Of a stretch of DNA of 39,622 nucleotides, positions 23,035 through 33,220 are shown piece by piece. The stretch spans positions 1 to 39,622 of the forward strand of contig JNEM01011395.1 of the NCBI GenBank assembly GCA_000697335.1. The letters run 5' to 3'. The translations under genes and the position numbers were made by a program. Position 1 is the first letter of the stretch, and each line of letters starts with the position of its first letter. The stretch comes from Conidiobolus incongruus B7586 (Eukaryota > Entomophthoromycota > Entomophthoromycetes > Entomophthorales > Conidiobolaceae). The notes beneath the pieces are model-generated. The model searched no databases. It was not told the DNA's origin and saw only the letters and a program-made list of their open reading frames with translations.

Positions 23035-23563
23035 TAAAAGCTTTGCCATCAGGCACCTGTGAGTCGGCCCAAGAATACCTATCATCCATAAGTATACCTC
23101 GCAAAATGTGATAAAAAATTTTATACCATCAAGTCCCAATTCCATTGCTAGTACTTTACTTCCCTTCTTCAAAATCTCAGTATCTCAGTAAACCATGTCC
23201 AAAATGTCTTCCTTAACCCCGTCTCTAGATCCCGGTGTTCCATGAATTGATGCTCTTTCGAAGAATTCCTGCCTCAAATCCGTTGAATTGGATTCGAGAT
23301 TATACCCACGTTCCTGAGCTCTCTTCAGTGCTCTCTTAATTTTTGTGCAAATATTAAACCATTGGTTAAATTTTCCAGGTTTCATAGCTCTAATAGTGCT
23401 TAGACCGAAAATTGCAGATTTTCAACAAGCATATATTGTGAAACCTAGTTGGATTTTTGGTTCTTTGGAAATTCTTTGTCTGAAGCACTGTTAGATTCAT
23501 TGATTTTCGAGCCATAAGAAAATGGTCATTTTGTGGAAGTTTTTTCAAATTTTTAAAATTCAT
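23035..23563 (-). pseudogene. array copy H: decayed HTH paralogue
   Basis: The start is ATGAATTTTAAAAATTTG at 23563. The N-terminus stays open for about 57 codons, then a stop and a frame change precede the first HTH, of which MKPGKFNQWFNICTKIKRAL and AQERGYNLES remain (MKTSEISSK...AVERGYD in gene G). The linker reads SIHGTPGSRD, and the second HTH survives as KKGSKVLAMELGLDGIK (gene G: EKGCKVIAQELEPQGFK) after an in-frame stop at 23185. It resembles gene G and copy L more than gene A. Its first 50 bp match copy I closely, so H and I look like sister copies. Confidence 0.75.
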
Positions 23564-24039
23564 TATACTAGTCAATTATTTTATAATTATTTAATGCTTT
23601 GAATGAATAATTATACTAAAATACTATATGATCAAGAATATCAATAAAAAGCAATAATACTTTCATTATATAAATAAAATTGATCAAATAAGTACTTGGA
23701 TTGAATTTCAATTTATACATTCTCTAATAGGTTGGGATTAATGGGGTATTTATGACTAGTTAATTATATTTGAATAAGAGAAATCCTTAAGGGTATTTAT
23801 TTCTATTGATGTTTGAAAATAAAAACAAATTAGTATATATTGGATAACTATGTGTTATAATTAAATATGTAACTAAAATTTCAAATACAATTCTTGTTTT
23901 AAAACATTATTTATAATAATATATATCTACATACTATAGATAATGTGAAACCATGCATAATTTAGATTTTAATGACGAATTTATAAAGAATAATTATTAC
24001 TTTTTTATAGATTTTATTGATTTTATGACAACTTTCAAT
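23564..24039. other. AT-rich spacer
   Basis: The 5' flank of copy H; nothing recognised. Confidence 0.45.
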
Positions 24040-24430
24040 AATTTGCTTCATCATCCCCAAACTGATTTAACAACTATACAATATTATCATGTTTGTATAG
24101 AGTTGTGGTTCTACTGATTGCTAATATGGTATTGTTAATAGGGAGGGAACTGTTTGCTTGTGGTTTGTTTAGTAGTTTGGGCTAAGTCGTTTTATTAGGG
24201 TTCGTCAAGGGTTTAATGAGCTTCACATAAGACCGCAAGTGATATTGAAAATGTATTCCGACAATGCTTCTTTTGTAGTCGGTCATAGATAGTGTAAAGG
24301 AGTGTATTAGGTCTTCAGAAAAATAAGACCTTGAAGTGTTGTTACGGGTATTTCGAATTATCTCTCCATAAGGTATTAGATTGTGGGATGAAGTTGGTCG
24401 AGCGGGTTACATTTTAACAATCACAGAGTA
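24040..24430. other. G/T-rich island between copies H and I, unidentified
   Basis: About 390 bp in which the plus strand is rich in G and T and poor in C, unlike the flanks. The minus strand has a roughly 90-codon open stretch with MTDYKRSIVGIHFQY and then YVKLIKPLTNPNK; the plus strand gives scraps such as SVIDSVKECIRSSEK and GIRLWDEVGRAGYILT. The coding strand cannot be decided. The same C/A-versus-G/T strand bias is seen ahead of the HTH in copy L (33680-33890), so it may be a detached N-terminal or upstream segment, but no alignment supports this. Confidence 0.3.
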
Positions 24431-24889
24431 ATTTGCTTGATAAATAGATGTTTACTATTAAGTTTTGAATTTATTATAAAAATTTGATGTTATTTACATT
24501 CAACTACAAATGTAGTTATTTGATAATTTAAAACATAAAAATATTTTAAAGGTATGAATCAAATTTCAATCTTAATTGATAGTAGAAATATTGTGCAGAT
24601 GAATCATTATACAAATAATTCTGTGACCTATAGGTTTAATTGCTTAAATAAATATAATTACCAATTTGAAATATTTATCAAACCTTTCACATGAAATAAA
24701 AGATATCATTATAATATTCAACTCTTTCATAAACTTGTAAGGAATATATTATAATATAATAAATTTTTCATAAAAATTAATGTTCTTCGATTATGATTAA
24801 TTATTGAAGATATTAACATTATCTCGACTTTTGCTAATGCAATACCATGTAATTCATAGCATCATGATCCTTATTATGGGAAAATTTAT
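24431..24889. other. AT-rich spacer
   Basis: No coding signal seen; contains the 3' flank of copy I. Confidence 0.4.
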
Positions 24890-25411
24890 CCCTATGTCTC
24901 ACTATCAAACATCTGAACTGATTTCAAGAGTATCGGGCATTCATAATCATCAGGCGTAAATGAGTTTTGATGCTTTCATCCCTCTGAACTCAATTTCTTT
25001 TGCAATTGCTAGACATCCTCTGTCCAGCATGGAAGAATCTTCATTTATTGTCTATAGTCTGTTGCTTGGTTTGGACTGGCATCCTAGGTTCCTTAATGAT
25101 AAAGATCCTGTCAAGGTATTCTTCGAGCTCAACCGATTGGAATATGGATTGTATCCACTTCCTTGAATTTTCGATAAGATTCTTTTGATCATTCGTGACG
25201 ATATTATGGATTATTTGGCGATTAGATACGATTTCATATAGGCTATAGTACTAAGTGTGGATACTGCAACTTTTTAGCAGTTTTCGAAGCAGTTATGCTT
25301 ATTTTTTTATTGTTGGAACTTTCGTATTCTGAAGAATGGTGAGCGTAAAAAATCGGATTAGTAGAACAATGGTCGTTATGTAGGTAGTTTTTTTAAGTTT
25401 TAAGAATTCAC
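24890..25411 (-). pseudogene. array copy I: decayed HTH paralogue, sister of H
   Basis: The second HTH is well kept at about 24960-25030 on the minus strand: LDRGCLAIAKEIEFRGMKAS against LEKGCKVIAQELEPQGFKVS in gene G. The linker is KEPRMPVQTK in a different frame, preceded by VELEEYLDRI. The first HTH is largely lost. The start region at 25411 matches copy H base for base over most of 50 bp, but the ATG has become GTG and a deletion-like change breaks the frame soon after. Plus-strand frames here are shadows. Confidence 0.7.
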
Positions 25412-25789
25412 TATAATTATATAATACTATAGGGTTATTTCTAATTATTCAAAAAAAAATAAGTCATTTTAATTAAAAATTAAAAATTAATAATAATAAA
25501 TTTTTTCAAATTTTCATTTTAAAATTTAAAACCGTCCTTTAAATTGAGAATAAATTTATGTATTTGTGACTGTTATCCAAAATGGGTGATATGTGAGAAT
25601 ATTTTACTTATTCCCAAGGTTCATTTTTTTATGTCTATTATAGAATATATTATTGAGAGTGGCAGGTACTATTTATCAAACTGTAGTTATCAATTCAAGT
25701 GTAATAGTTAGTATATTATATTACTTATAAATCTCTATAATATTGTAATACTACTTCAATCTATTACAGGCTTTATAGGTTCAAGAACT
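25412..25789. other. AT-rich spacer
   Basis: The 5' flank of copy I; no further feature. Confidence 0.4.
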
Positions 25790-26336
25790 CATTCTTACGA
25801 CAGCATACAATCTGTAGATTGGAGATTGGAAGGGAATCATGAATTAATGAATCCATTCCCTCGAAGAATTCTAGCTATTGCATTCCTAGACACCTTAATA
25901 TTTTCACTTTCCAACTCTTAAACCAATATTCTAGCACTCTTCACTTTATTGTGATCATTAGTCACCTTGGAAACAACTGCTTCTCTTGTATGATCCCTGG
26001 CTTCCTTGCATTTCCAAAGCTTTGATTGCTTATCAAAATGTTCCATAGTCAAATTGAAGGATGCTGAGTCGGGATCAAATTCGTGTTCCTTATCAGTGCT
26101 GCAAACGAGATCGATCCTCTTCCTGGAAATACTGAAATGTATCACATTTTCAAAGTCTTCATACCTAAAATGGTCTTGAGTCCCAGTATATCTGCCATCC
26201 TTGAAGTGTTCAGAGATTGAGATATTATATCGCGTCCTTTTAAGTTGATTCCACTCTTATTGGAAGAATTCAATGAGCATTCTAATATATTATTTAGACT
26301 CACTTAATTTGCTCTGACTATTATCATTTTAACTCA
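25790..26336 (-). pseudogene. array copy J: decayed HTH paralogue
   Basis: The start ATG AGT is at 26336, followed at once by a stop and an Asn/Ser/Gln-type N-terminus. The long open stretch 25918-26145 covers the end of the first HTH, the linker (MEHFDKQSKLWKCKEARDHT, with GRPR gone) and the beginning of the second HTH (VVSKVTNDHNKVKSARILV). After one stop the frame goes on with ELESENIKVSRNAIARIL, matching ELEPQGFKVSRETVSQVL of gene G. It is therefore a nearly full-length copy with few disabling changes but a strongly drifted first HTH. Confidence 0.75.
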
Positions 26337-27299
26337 TTAATTGACAAAATATTGAAATTTATAAAATTCAGCTTAAAAAATTGATGACAATGATTGATAA
26401 AAATTAGAAAAATACCTTGATTTCAACCGTAGGACTAAATCATATAAATTAATTACCCTATCCCAAGTTTAAAATTTAGAGTTAGTTATTTTTTATCAAT
26501 ATGGAATTCAGATTATAATATAAATTGTACCTTGAAAAACATTATTTTAATTAAAACCTGAAACTGTTAATATCATTATCAAATAAAAAATCGAAAAATA
26601 TATACTATGTTCACTTACAAGTCTTAATTTTTTTAATTCCCCAATTTTTATACAGTGATTTTATTGTTTTTTTGAAACTATTCTACACAAATTATCAACT
26701 ATTTTATAAATTCATAGAGATTATATCACTTTAATTTAAAATATAGCAATCAATATGATATTTTTACAAGATGGCATTTGGGTGATTTTATTGCAGTTTG
26801 TGAATATTACACTGATAATATTCAATTATTGGGTTAATTCATTCTCATATACTTATTAATGAATAAGATAATGAACTTTAATGGATTGAATTAGTTTTAA
26901 TTAATTCATCTAATTCAAATTTGATTTCATAAATTTCAAAATATATTATGGATATTGGGAGTTGAAAAGTGTAGTAAGAATATTATTCAATCAATATAAT
27001 AATAACTTTAATTAAATCTTACAACTTATTAATTTTGATCACTTTTATACATATTTGAAATAAACTTTGAAAAATTATTTCAATTTTTTTACATTGTTGA
27101 GGATATTAAAGATTGTTTATAAAAATGATATTTGATATATATAATGGTATCAGTTCAACATATTAATACCATATCAGTTTTGATTAACATTTAATAGATC
27201 AGATTTCCTACTGTGTACAATCCTTCAAAATTGGCTAATTTGAATTAATTCTTAAATGAATATTGATAATATATTTAAATAGTATTAGAATCACGAATG
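26337..27299. other. spacer between array copies J and K
   Basis: AT-rich, no coding signal seen. Confidence 0.45.
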
Positions 27300-27887
27300 C
27301 AACAATGATATCGATTTTTAAAGTCAATACCAATCTGGTATATCCCTTTCATCTAAAAGTAACCAGCGCCTTGAAAAACCTCATTCATGTACTTTATGTT
27401 GGTTTCAATATCTTGTGACTCCAATTCCTTAGCAATCATTAGGTATCCTCTATTAAGCCAATCGGGATCACTAAGAACCTTCACCAAAATCTCTTCCCTT
27501 GCATTAGCTTAACACTGTTTCTTGCAGGGATGTTCGATCCTCGCAGTATTGTCGATTTGCTCGTCTAAAAGGATGGAAAATTCTCACCAAGAGATTGAAT
27601 CCGCGCTCTACAGGTGTCTTGTACACTTCGCCCGTTGCACCCTCGGAGAAATTGGCTCTACGGGCGATTTCAGCATTAATTAAATTGATGAATCCCTTTA
27701 GGGTGATAAGTTGAGCCGTCGCAGCAATATTTAATTCGCGCCTAGATTTCGCTTTTTTGGCGTCTGGATATACCTCCTTCTGCTAAAGCTCTGAAATTTC
27801 TGCAACTGATAAATTGTTGGCATCGCAATGTAAAAAGGTTCCAAGACTTCTCTGAGATGGACTCGTGTGAATGTTTTGAGTATTCAT
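27300..27887 (-). pseudogene. array copy K: recently decayed HTH paralogue
   Basis: The ATG at 27887 gives MNTQNIHTSPSQRSLGTF. One early stop follows AEISEL, then the basic patch DAKKAKSRRE and a complete first HTH (ATAQLITLKGFINLINAEIA, then TPVERGFN). A single frame change after this leads to LDEQIDNTARIEHPCKKQ (linker region without GRPR), ILVKVLSDPDWLNRGYLMIA, KELESQDIE and VFQGAGYF, then the tail GIDFKNRYHCC, in which the final YW has become YHC. About three stops and one frameshift in roughly 195 codons, with GC still high, suggest it died later than copies C to E. Confidence 0.8.
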
Positions 27888-28029
27888 GTTGAATTAAATC
27901 ATTATTATGTAAAGATATGGATAATAGTAATTAAAATGAAAAAATATATATGGAATAGTTTTTATAATTGTAATTCTTAATTCCAAGCCAATTTAAATAT
28001 ATTTAAACTGTTAGATTACTTAATTTAAA

Positions 28030-28400
28030 ATGCCTCCGCAAAGTATTTTACTTCATTATATTCAAAGTATTCAGTGTACAGCAAATCTTTGCAACTGGAT
28101 ATTTTACAACAAAAATTATCATCTACTACCTCTGGTTCATCTTCTGCATCACCGTTTTCATCCACATAAGCTATTTTATTTAAGATTCTAACAGTATCTT
28201 GGCTGTATGTACCTTTAATTACAATAGTAATGATTCGATAGTAAGAATTAAAACACCATGACTTTAGAATATGAAAGATCTTGAGCCAAATTTTTTAACA
28301 ATTGGTCAAAACTCTAATTGTATAAATTCTATATCTAAAGCTTCATTGATTTACTCAGGATCCACTTTGATCTTTGGTAGTGTTCTGAATAGATAACGGC
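28030..28400 (-). pseudogene. unidentified small gene remnant, acidic C-terminus
   Basis: Minus strand. The end of a protein is readable from a stop near 28295 to a stop near 28034: KIFHILKSWCFNSYYRI, TIVIKGTYSQDTVRIL, then an acidic stretch YVDENGDAEDEPEVVDDN and FCCKISSCKDLLYTEYFEY. In another frame upstream (28310-28400) are RTLPKIKVDPE and INEALDIEFIQLE. Composition is coding-like, and one stop and one frame change separate the parts. No family is recognised and there is no resemblance to the HTH paralogues. It could instead be a two-exon gene whose splice sites I cannot place. Confidence 0.4.
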
Positions 28401-29224
28401 CTATCATATTTTTTTTTAATTTTTTTAAGGTATTGAGATGATATAGTGATTAGTTGATAAATTAAAATTATGAGTTTGTGACTTTCTAATTATCCCTATA
28501 TTTTATAAATGAAAACTTGAACTATATATTACAAATAAATCCTTGCAATATGTTTAGATTTGTGAACACATCTTAATTACAGTATAATTTATTATAAATA
28601 ATTCATTTCAATTATTGAAATATATGTTGAATATGTTAATTTCATATATGAATGTAATTCAGTAAATCAGAAATATTTTATAAATATGCAAATATATATA
28701 TATCAGTTAAAATCACACATAAAAATATTGATAAGTTTTCTTATTTTATTTAGGTTTAATCAATGTTTGAATATAATAAAAAATAATTTAAACTAATCAT
28801 TTATATATGTAAATTGATATGATTTTTGGTTAAATATCTATTAATATATCTATACTCTATGCTTTGAATATTTGCTGATATTAATAAACAATCTATATTA
28901 ACACCTTAAAATTAGGTTAATATATAAATATTACTTTGTATATTAAGTAATAAAATTAATTATAATTCTCCAATTACTTAAATATTTTATTAATTTATAG
29001 TTCAACTTATAGAAAATAACTAGATATGTTTATAGGTTTGTGGAATATATATATACATATATATTAATTTACAAAAACCTTTCATTTGAAAATATAATCA
29101 CATATTTAATCATACTTTTACTAAATATTAAAATTTAATAACTTTTAATTTTAGTATAACCAAAATTCTATTATAAACCTTATAAATTTTTTTTAAATTT
29201 ATATACAAATTATAAAGATTACTA
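28401..29224. other. AT-rich stretch
   Basis: No coding signal. It holds TA-rich tracts such as 28691-28702 and 29046-29064. Confidence 0.45.
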
Positions 29225-29610
29225 AAAGGCTAGTTCTCTAAATTCTTATATATATTTCTATATAATTCAATTAATTATAAAATATATGATTAATTTATAC
29301 TTTTATAGCAAAATTAATTATATAAATAGTATTGAATAATTTAATAAACTAGGTTTTTCTTTTTTCTCTCAATTCTTACTATTTATTGTCTTTTATATTA
29401 TCTCTTAAAATTGAAACTATATTCTGTTAATATTATAATATATTGATATTACCTAATATAAATCTTAATATATTAGTGACTTATTTTAGTTTAAAGCTTA
29501 ATCACACTTTTTTTACACCTTTATATTATATTGTTATATTCTATGCTATATTGTTTTATATTAAGTTTTTCTCTACACTATATTAGTTTAACCACCACTA
29601 TATTTATAAA
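29225..29610 (+). repeat. dispersed repeat copy 2, inverted partner of 285-690
   Basis: It aligns in opposite orientation with 285-690, starting at CTAGTTCTCTAAATTC and including TTTATACTTTTATAG, CTCTCAATTCTTAC and CCTAATATAAATCTTAATAT. The match fades after about 29600. The two copies bracket the empty left arm plus the HTH array, 28.5 kb apart. If it is an LTR fragment it is an old, broken fossil. Confidence 0.5.
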
Positions 29611-30189
29611 AATAATATCTTATTTAAAATCACTAATTATAAGTGAATTTATAAACTTAAAAGGAAAATCATTTAAAATTTATTAATTTGTAATATTTTT
29701 CATTTCTATTCATTTCTAAATAAGTATAATGAAATTAATAAAAGAAATATTATGAAAAACACCTTATTAGTTGATTTAAAATGATTTTAAAGCACTTCAA
29801 TTATAGTTGTATATATGTTATATATTATAAAATTCAAATTTGGATTTAATAATAAAAATATAAAATAAATATTTTAAAAATTTTATTGGCTTAAAAAACC
29901 TAAAATAACTATACCTAATTCAAACCCATTAGAATATATCTAAATACCAAGCCTTTATATCCAATTATTATAATTAATGTACTATAAATCCTCTAAAATA
30001 TCCTTATTATTAAAATCTTAATAAATTATTGATATAAAGTAAAAAATAACTTTTATAAATCCTAATTAACAAGCTTTATATTTTTAATTTAATTTTCGTT
30101 ATTAAAATATATTTCAATAATATAAAAAAATTTTATATAGTTTTTGAAGGTAGGAGGATTAATAATAAATGTTATATTTATTAAATTTT
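29611..30189. other. AT-rich stretch
   Basis: No coding signal or repeat recognised. Confidence 0.4.
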
Positions 30190-30505
30190 TTTAATTAGTA
30201 TTTGGAAACAAATTGGAAATGCATAATGTTTTGCATAAAAATTATAAATTATACAGAAATAAAGTGGTAGAATATTTTTCTTAATAAAAATAAATAAAGA
30301 AACTACCATATGAAGCAACCTCACTGGATTATAGCCCTTGGGATTGTAAATACTTTGAGCAATTAAAAAATACTTGCAAAAAACAAATTTGAGCCAATAG
30401 AAAAAATTGTTGATGAAAAATAATATGTTCCAATTCTTAATAATAGAAATGCTTTTTGGTATTAGAAATTGGTTAAAAGAATAATAAAGAGTTATTAATA
30501 ATAAT
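30190..30505 (+). pseudogene. mariner-like transposase C-terminal remnant
   Basis: One plus-strand frame gives LEMHNVLHKNYKLYRNKVVE, then after some stops KKLPYEATSLDYSPWDCKYF and EQLKNTCKKQI, then VPILNNRNAFWY and KLVKRIIKSY. The pattern resembles the C-terminal half of a Tc1/mariner transposase: a QDNAxxH-like site (here MHNVLH, with Asp to Asn), a SPDLxPxD-like site (here SLDYSPWD) followed by FxQLK. Several in-frame stops replace probable Trp or Gln codons. The N-terminal half and the inverted repeats are not found. The gap between the second and third catalytic positions is about 38 residues, longer than in the 7.1-8.7 kb element, so it is a different lineage. Confidence 0.45.
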
Positions 30506-31587
30506 ATTGTGTATTAATTGTATATATTTTATTTTATAAATTTTTTATTGAGCAATATGCTTAAATTTGATTATAAGTATCAATGCGTGATCTTATTTTT
30601 AATATAAAAAATCAAAAACTCAAAACAATTATTCGTTTGATTTCTAATTTAATAAATATAAATTAATAACCTAATATAACTTCTATATTTGGCAAAAGTA
30701 AAAAATATGTAGTGTTTAATTGATTAATTATGATATCTAAGAAATCCAATCACTTTGATTTAAAATTATTTGAAAAACATTTGATCTTAATTATTGTTTC
30801 AAATTTATAGACTAAATTAATTTTTATATATGGTTAATTCTTTGTGGTCATTAACTCTCAAAGATGTTACTAGTTATATAAGTGATTCAAGCTATGTTTA
30901 AATTCTTTATTAAAATAATCCGTATTTATAAAAATAGATATCAACTCTAAGTTTTGTCATTGGTTTGCTAACATCATCGTTCAAAATATTACACTATTAA
31001 AAATATTTCATGTTAATTTGATTTTTAATTGTGAAAATTGTAACCAAGATAAAAAAACATAATATGATTAAAAAATTGAAATAAATTTATTTGAATATTA
31101 TTTGATTAAGAACTAACCATGATCAATTGATATGATGAGTTATATAACAAGTTGATAATAACTGAAAATTAAAAGTTTGCGTAGATATATGTTTTCAATC
31201 GAATTTTCTTATGATTTAATATTTGATGAATATATTAAATAAATTTAATAACCTCCAACTTAACAATCAAGTGATTTCCATAATACTTATTGAATAAGAT
31301 TATGCCAATTTTATACTCCAAAGAGAATTAAAATTCCTTTTGACTTCAGTACTTTGATATATTTATTTAATACTTAATATCATTTTCAAAATTTAATAAA
31401 TTTACCAATTTGCAAAAAATTTTTTTGCAATGACTAAATGAATGAGAATAGTTGGCCCAATTTCAATCGAAAATTATCCCACAATATAATCAAGAATTAA
31501 ATTAGATTAAAATTACTTATCACATATATTCAAAGTTGATGGCATATTAATTCTAGATCAAAAAAATACAAATTAAAAATTTAAAAT
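30506..31587. other. AT-rich upstream region of the SRA gene
   Basis: No coding signal; presumably contains the SRA gene promoter, but no site stands out. Confidence 0.45.
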
Positions 31588-32610
31588 ATGGCAAAAATTC
31601 AAAGTCCTCCATTATTCGATCCCGATCGCAGTACGGATCAATTCTCCAGTTACGAATTACAACGTTTGAAAGCTATTGAAAATAACAGGAAGATGTTAGA
31701 ACAATTGTTTATTCCTAGTTTAATACCAGATATCAAGCCTTCAACCATTAAGAATGAGTCTAGTTCGCCAGAATTGAAATCTAAGCCCAAGCCAAAATTG
31801 ATTAAAAAGGTTTATTTGACCAGGGCTCAAGCTAAGGAGAAGGGAATATATATGGCAGATGCTTTGAAGAAGGAGCGCAAGGGTCCCATGACTAGGACAG
31901 CTAGAAAGAAGTTGGAGGAGGAGAGGAATGCTAGAGAAGTTATGGATATCAATGGCGAAAATATGGATGAAATTCAAAGGCGATTTCCCAAGCATCCCAA
32001 AGTGAATCACTTTGGTCATATACCAGGTATTCCGGTTGGCACCATTTTCAAAAGTAGGATGGAATGCTCGGAAGCTGGAGTACATCGGTAATAACCTATG
32101 ATCTACCACTATCTTTATTAAAACTAACTCTAATTCTTCTAGTCCCACGGTAGCTGGAATTTACGGTACAAGCGATAAAGGCTGCTACAGTATTTGCTTT
32201 TCGGGGGCAAGTGAATATCCACCACCACAATGATCCATTCAATTAACCACATGATTTAGGGCTATGCGGACGATATCGACCAAGGCGAATGCATTTTATT
32301 TTCAGGATCGGGTGGCCGAGATCTCAAAGGAACTAAAGCCAAACCTAAAAATTTGAGAACTGCACCCCAGACATTTGACCAAGAGTGGACTAAATCTAAC
32401 TTGATGCTCAAAATTTCAGCAGATAACAATCGTCCTATCCGAGTGGTTCGCGGCTACAAGGGCAAAGCTCCCTATGCGCCCGCAGAAGGCTACAGATACG
32501 ATGGATTATATAAAGTGGTGGAATACACCAGAAAGAGGGGGAAATCAGGATTTTTAATATGTCAATTTAAGCTGAAGAGGCTTCCCAATCAACCTCCATT
32601 AAAATATTAA
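31588..32610 (+). CDS. SRA-YDG domain protein (methylated-DNA reader), three exons
   Basis: The exons are 31588-32087, 32143-32206 and 32260-32610, giving 304 residues. The first 135 residues are charged, with LTRAQAKEKG near residue 70, and look disordered. The SRA domain fills about 136 to the end: HFGHIPGIPVGTIF, ECSEAGVHRP and VAGIYG, then CYSICFSGGYADDIDQGE, FSGSGGRDLKG, RTAPQTFDQEW, IRVVRGYKG, YAPAEGYRYDGLYKV (YDG at 268-270) and KSGFLICQFKLKR. These match the SRA fold of UHRF1 and its plant and fungal relatives, which flips out 5-methylcytosine in hemimethylated DNA. There is no RING, PHD or SET domain, so it is a stand-alone reader, common in fungi. It probably acts in the nucleus in keeping or reading DNA methylation. 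Confidence 0.9.
32088..32142 (+). other. SRA gene intron 1 (GT-AG, 55 bp)
   Basis: The donor is GTAATA after CATCG; the acceptor is TTCTAG. CTAAC lies about 14 nt before the AG as a branch site. Splicing joins Arg across the junction to give VHRPTVAG, the conserved SRA sequence. Confidence 0.85.
32207..32259 (+). other. SRA gene intron 2, apparently GC-AG (53 bp)
   Basis: Only a donor at 32207 (GCAAGT after TTTTCGGGG) and an acceptor ATTTAG ending at 32259 restore the conserved FSGGYADD in frame. The ordinary GT four bases later at 32211 would shift the frame. ATTAAC at 32242 may be the branch site. Confidence 0.75.
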
Positions 32611-33134
32611 CAACATTTAATTTAATCAATAATATTTTTCATATTTTTAAGGATTGTACTATTTGATATTTGAAATAAATATTTATATTTTATTATTTTG
32701 ATTTAATTTTTTTTAAATTCAATTTTATATTTTTAAATTTAAAAAATAATTCAATTATTTTCAATTGAAAAAATTATTATTTAATATATCCTTTTAAATT
32801 TACTAAATTTTTAATTCATACTAAATTAATTTTTAAAAAAATTAAAAATTAATTATCAATAAAAAAACAAAAGATAATAATTAAATTTTATTAATATAAA
32901 TAATATTTTTTTTCTGATTGTAAGGACCTAATATAATTAAAAAGAGTTAAGTTATATATAAAATGAATATCATTTTAAAGGAAAAGAATTTAATATATAA
33001 AAAATGATATTAAAGACGAATAAATTATATATTAAAATTAGAATCGTGAAAGGTATATATGAAGATTATTGAATAAAATATTGAGAATAGTAATTCGAAC
33101 TCTTTCTAGATTTAATTTTAAACTCCATCATCAA
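32611..33134. other. AT-rich spacer
   Basis: The SRA gene 3' region and the upstream side of the tRNA gene. No other feature is seen. Confidence 0.45.
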
Positions 33135-33206
33135 TCCGATATGGTCCAGTGGCTAGGATTTCTCGCTCTCACCGAGACGGCCAGGGTTCGATTCCCTGTA
33201 TCGGAG
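33135..33206 (+). tRNA. tRNA-Glu (anticodon CTC)
   Basis: A 72 nt cloverleaf without intron. The acceptor stem TCCGATA pairs with TATCGGA; the D-arm begins TGGTCCAGTGGCTAGGAT; the anticodon stem TCTCG pairs with CGAGA around loop CTCTCAC, giving anticodon CTC (codon GAG); the T-arm is CAGGG-TTCGATT-CCCTG. The internal boxes A (TGGTCCAGTGG) and B (GGTTCGATTCC) for RNA polymerase III are both present. CCA is not encoded, as expected for a nuclear gene. Confidence 0.95.
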
Positions 33207-33216
33207 ATATTCCTTA

Positions 33217-33220
33217 TTTT
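33217..33220 (+). terminator. RNA polymerase III terminator of tRNA-Glu
   Basis: TTTT about 11 nt after the tRNA, followed by a longer T-run at about 33228, the usual Pol III stop. Confidence 0.7.

Noticed and set aside
31741-32148. Minus-strand 135-codon frame over the SRA gene
   Set aside because: Antisense shadow crossing an intron of a clearly conserved plus-strand gene.
32211-32259. GT donor at 32211 for SRA intron 2
   Set aside because: It leaves one extra nucleotide and breaks the frame of the conserved GGYADD segment.
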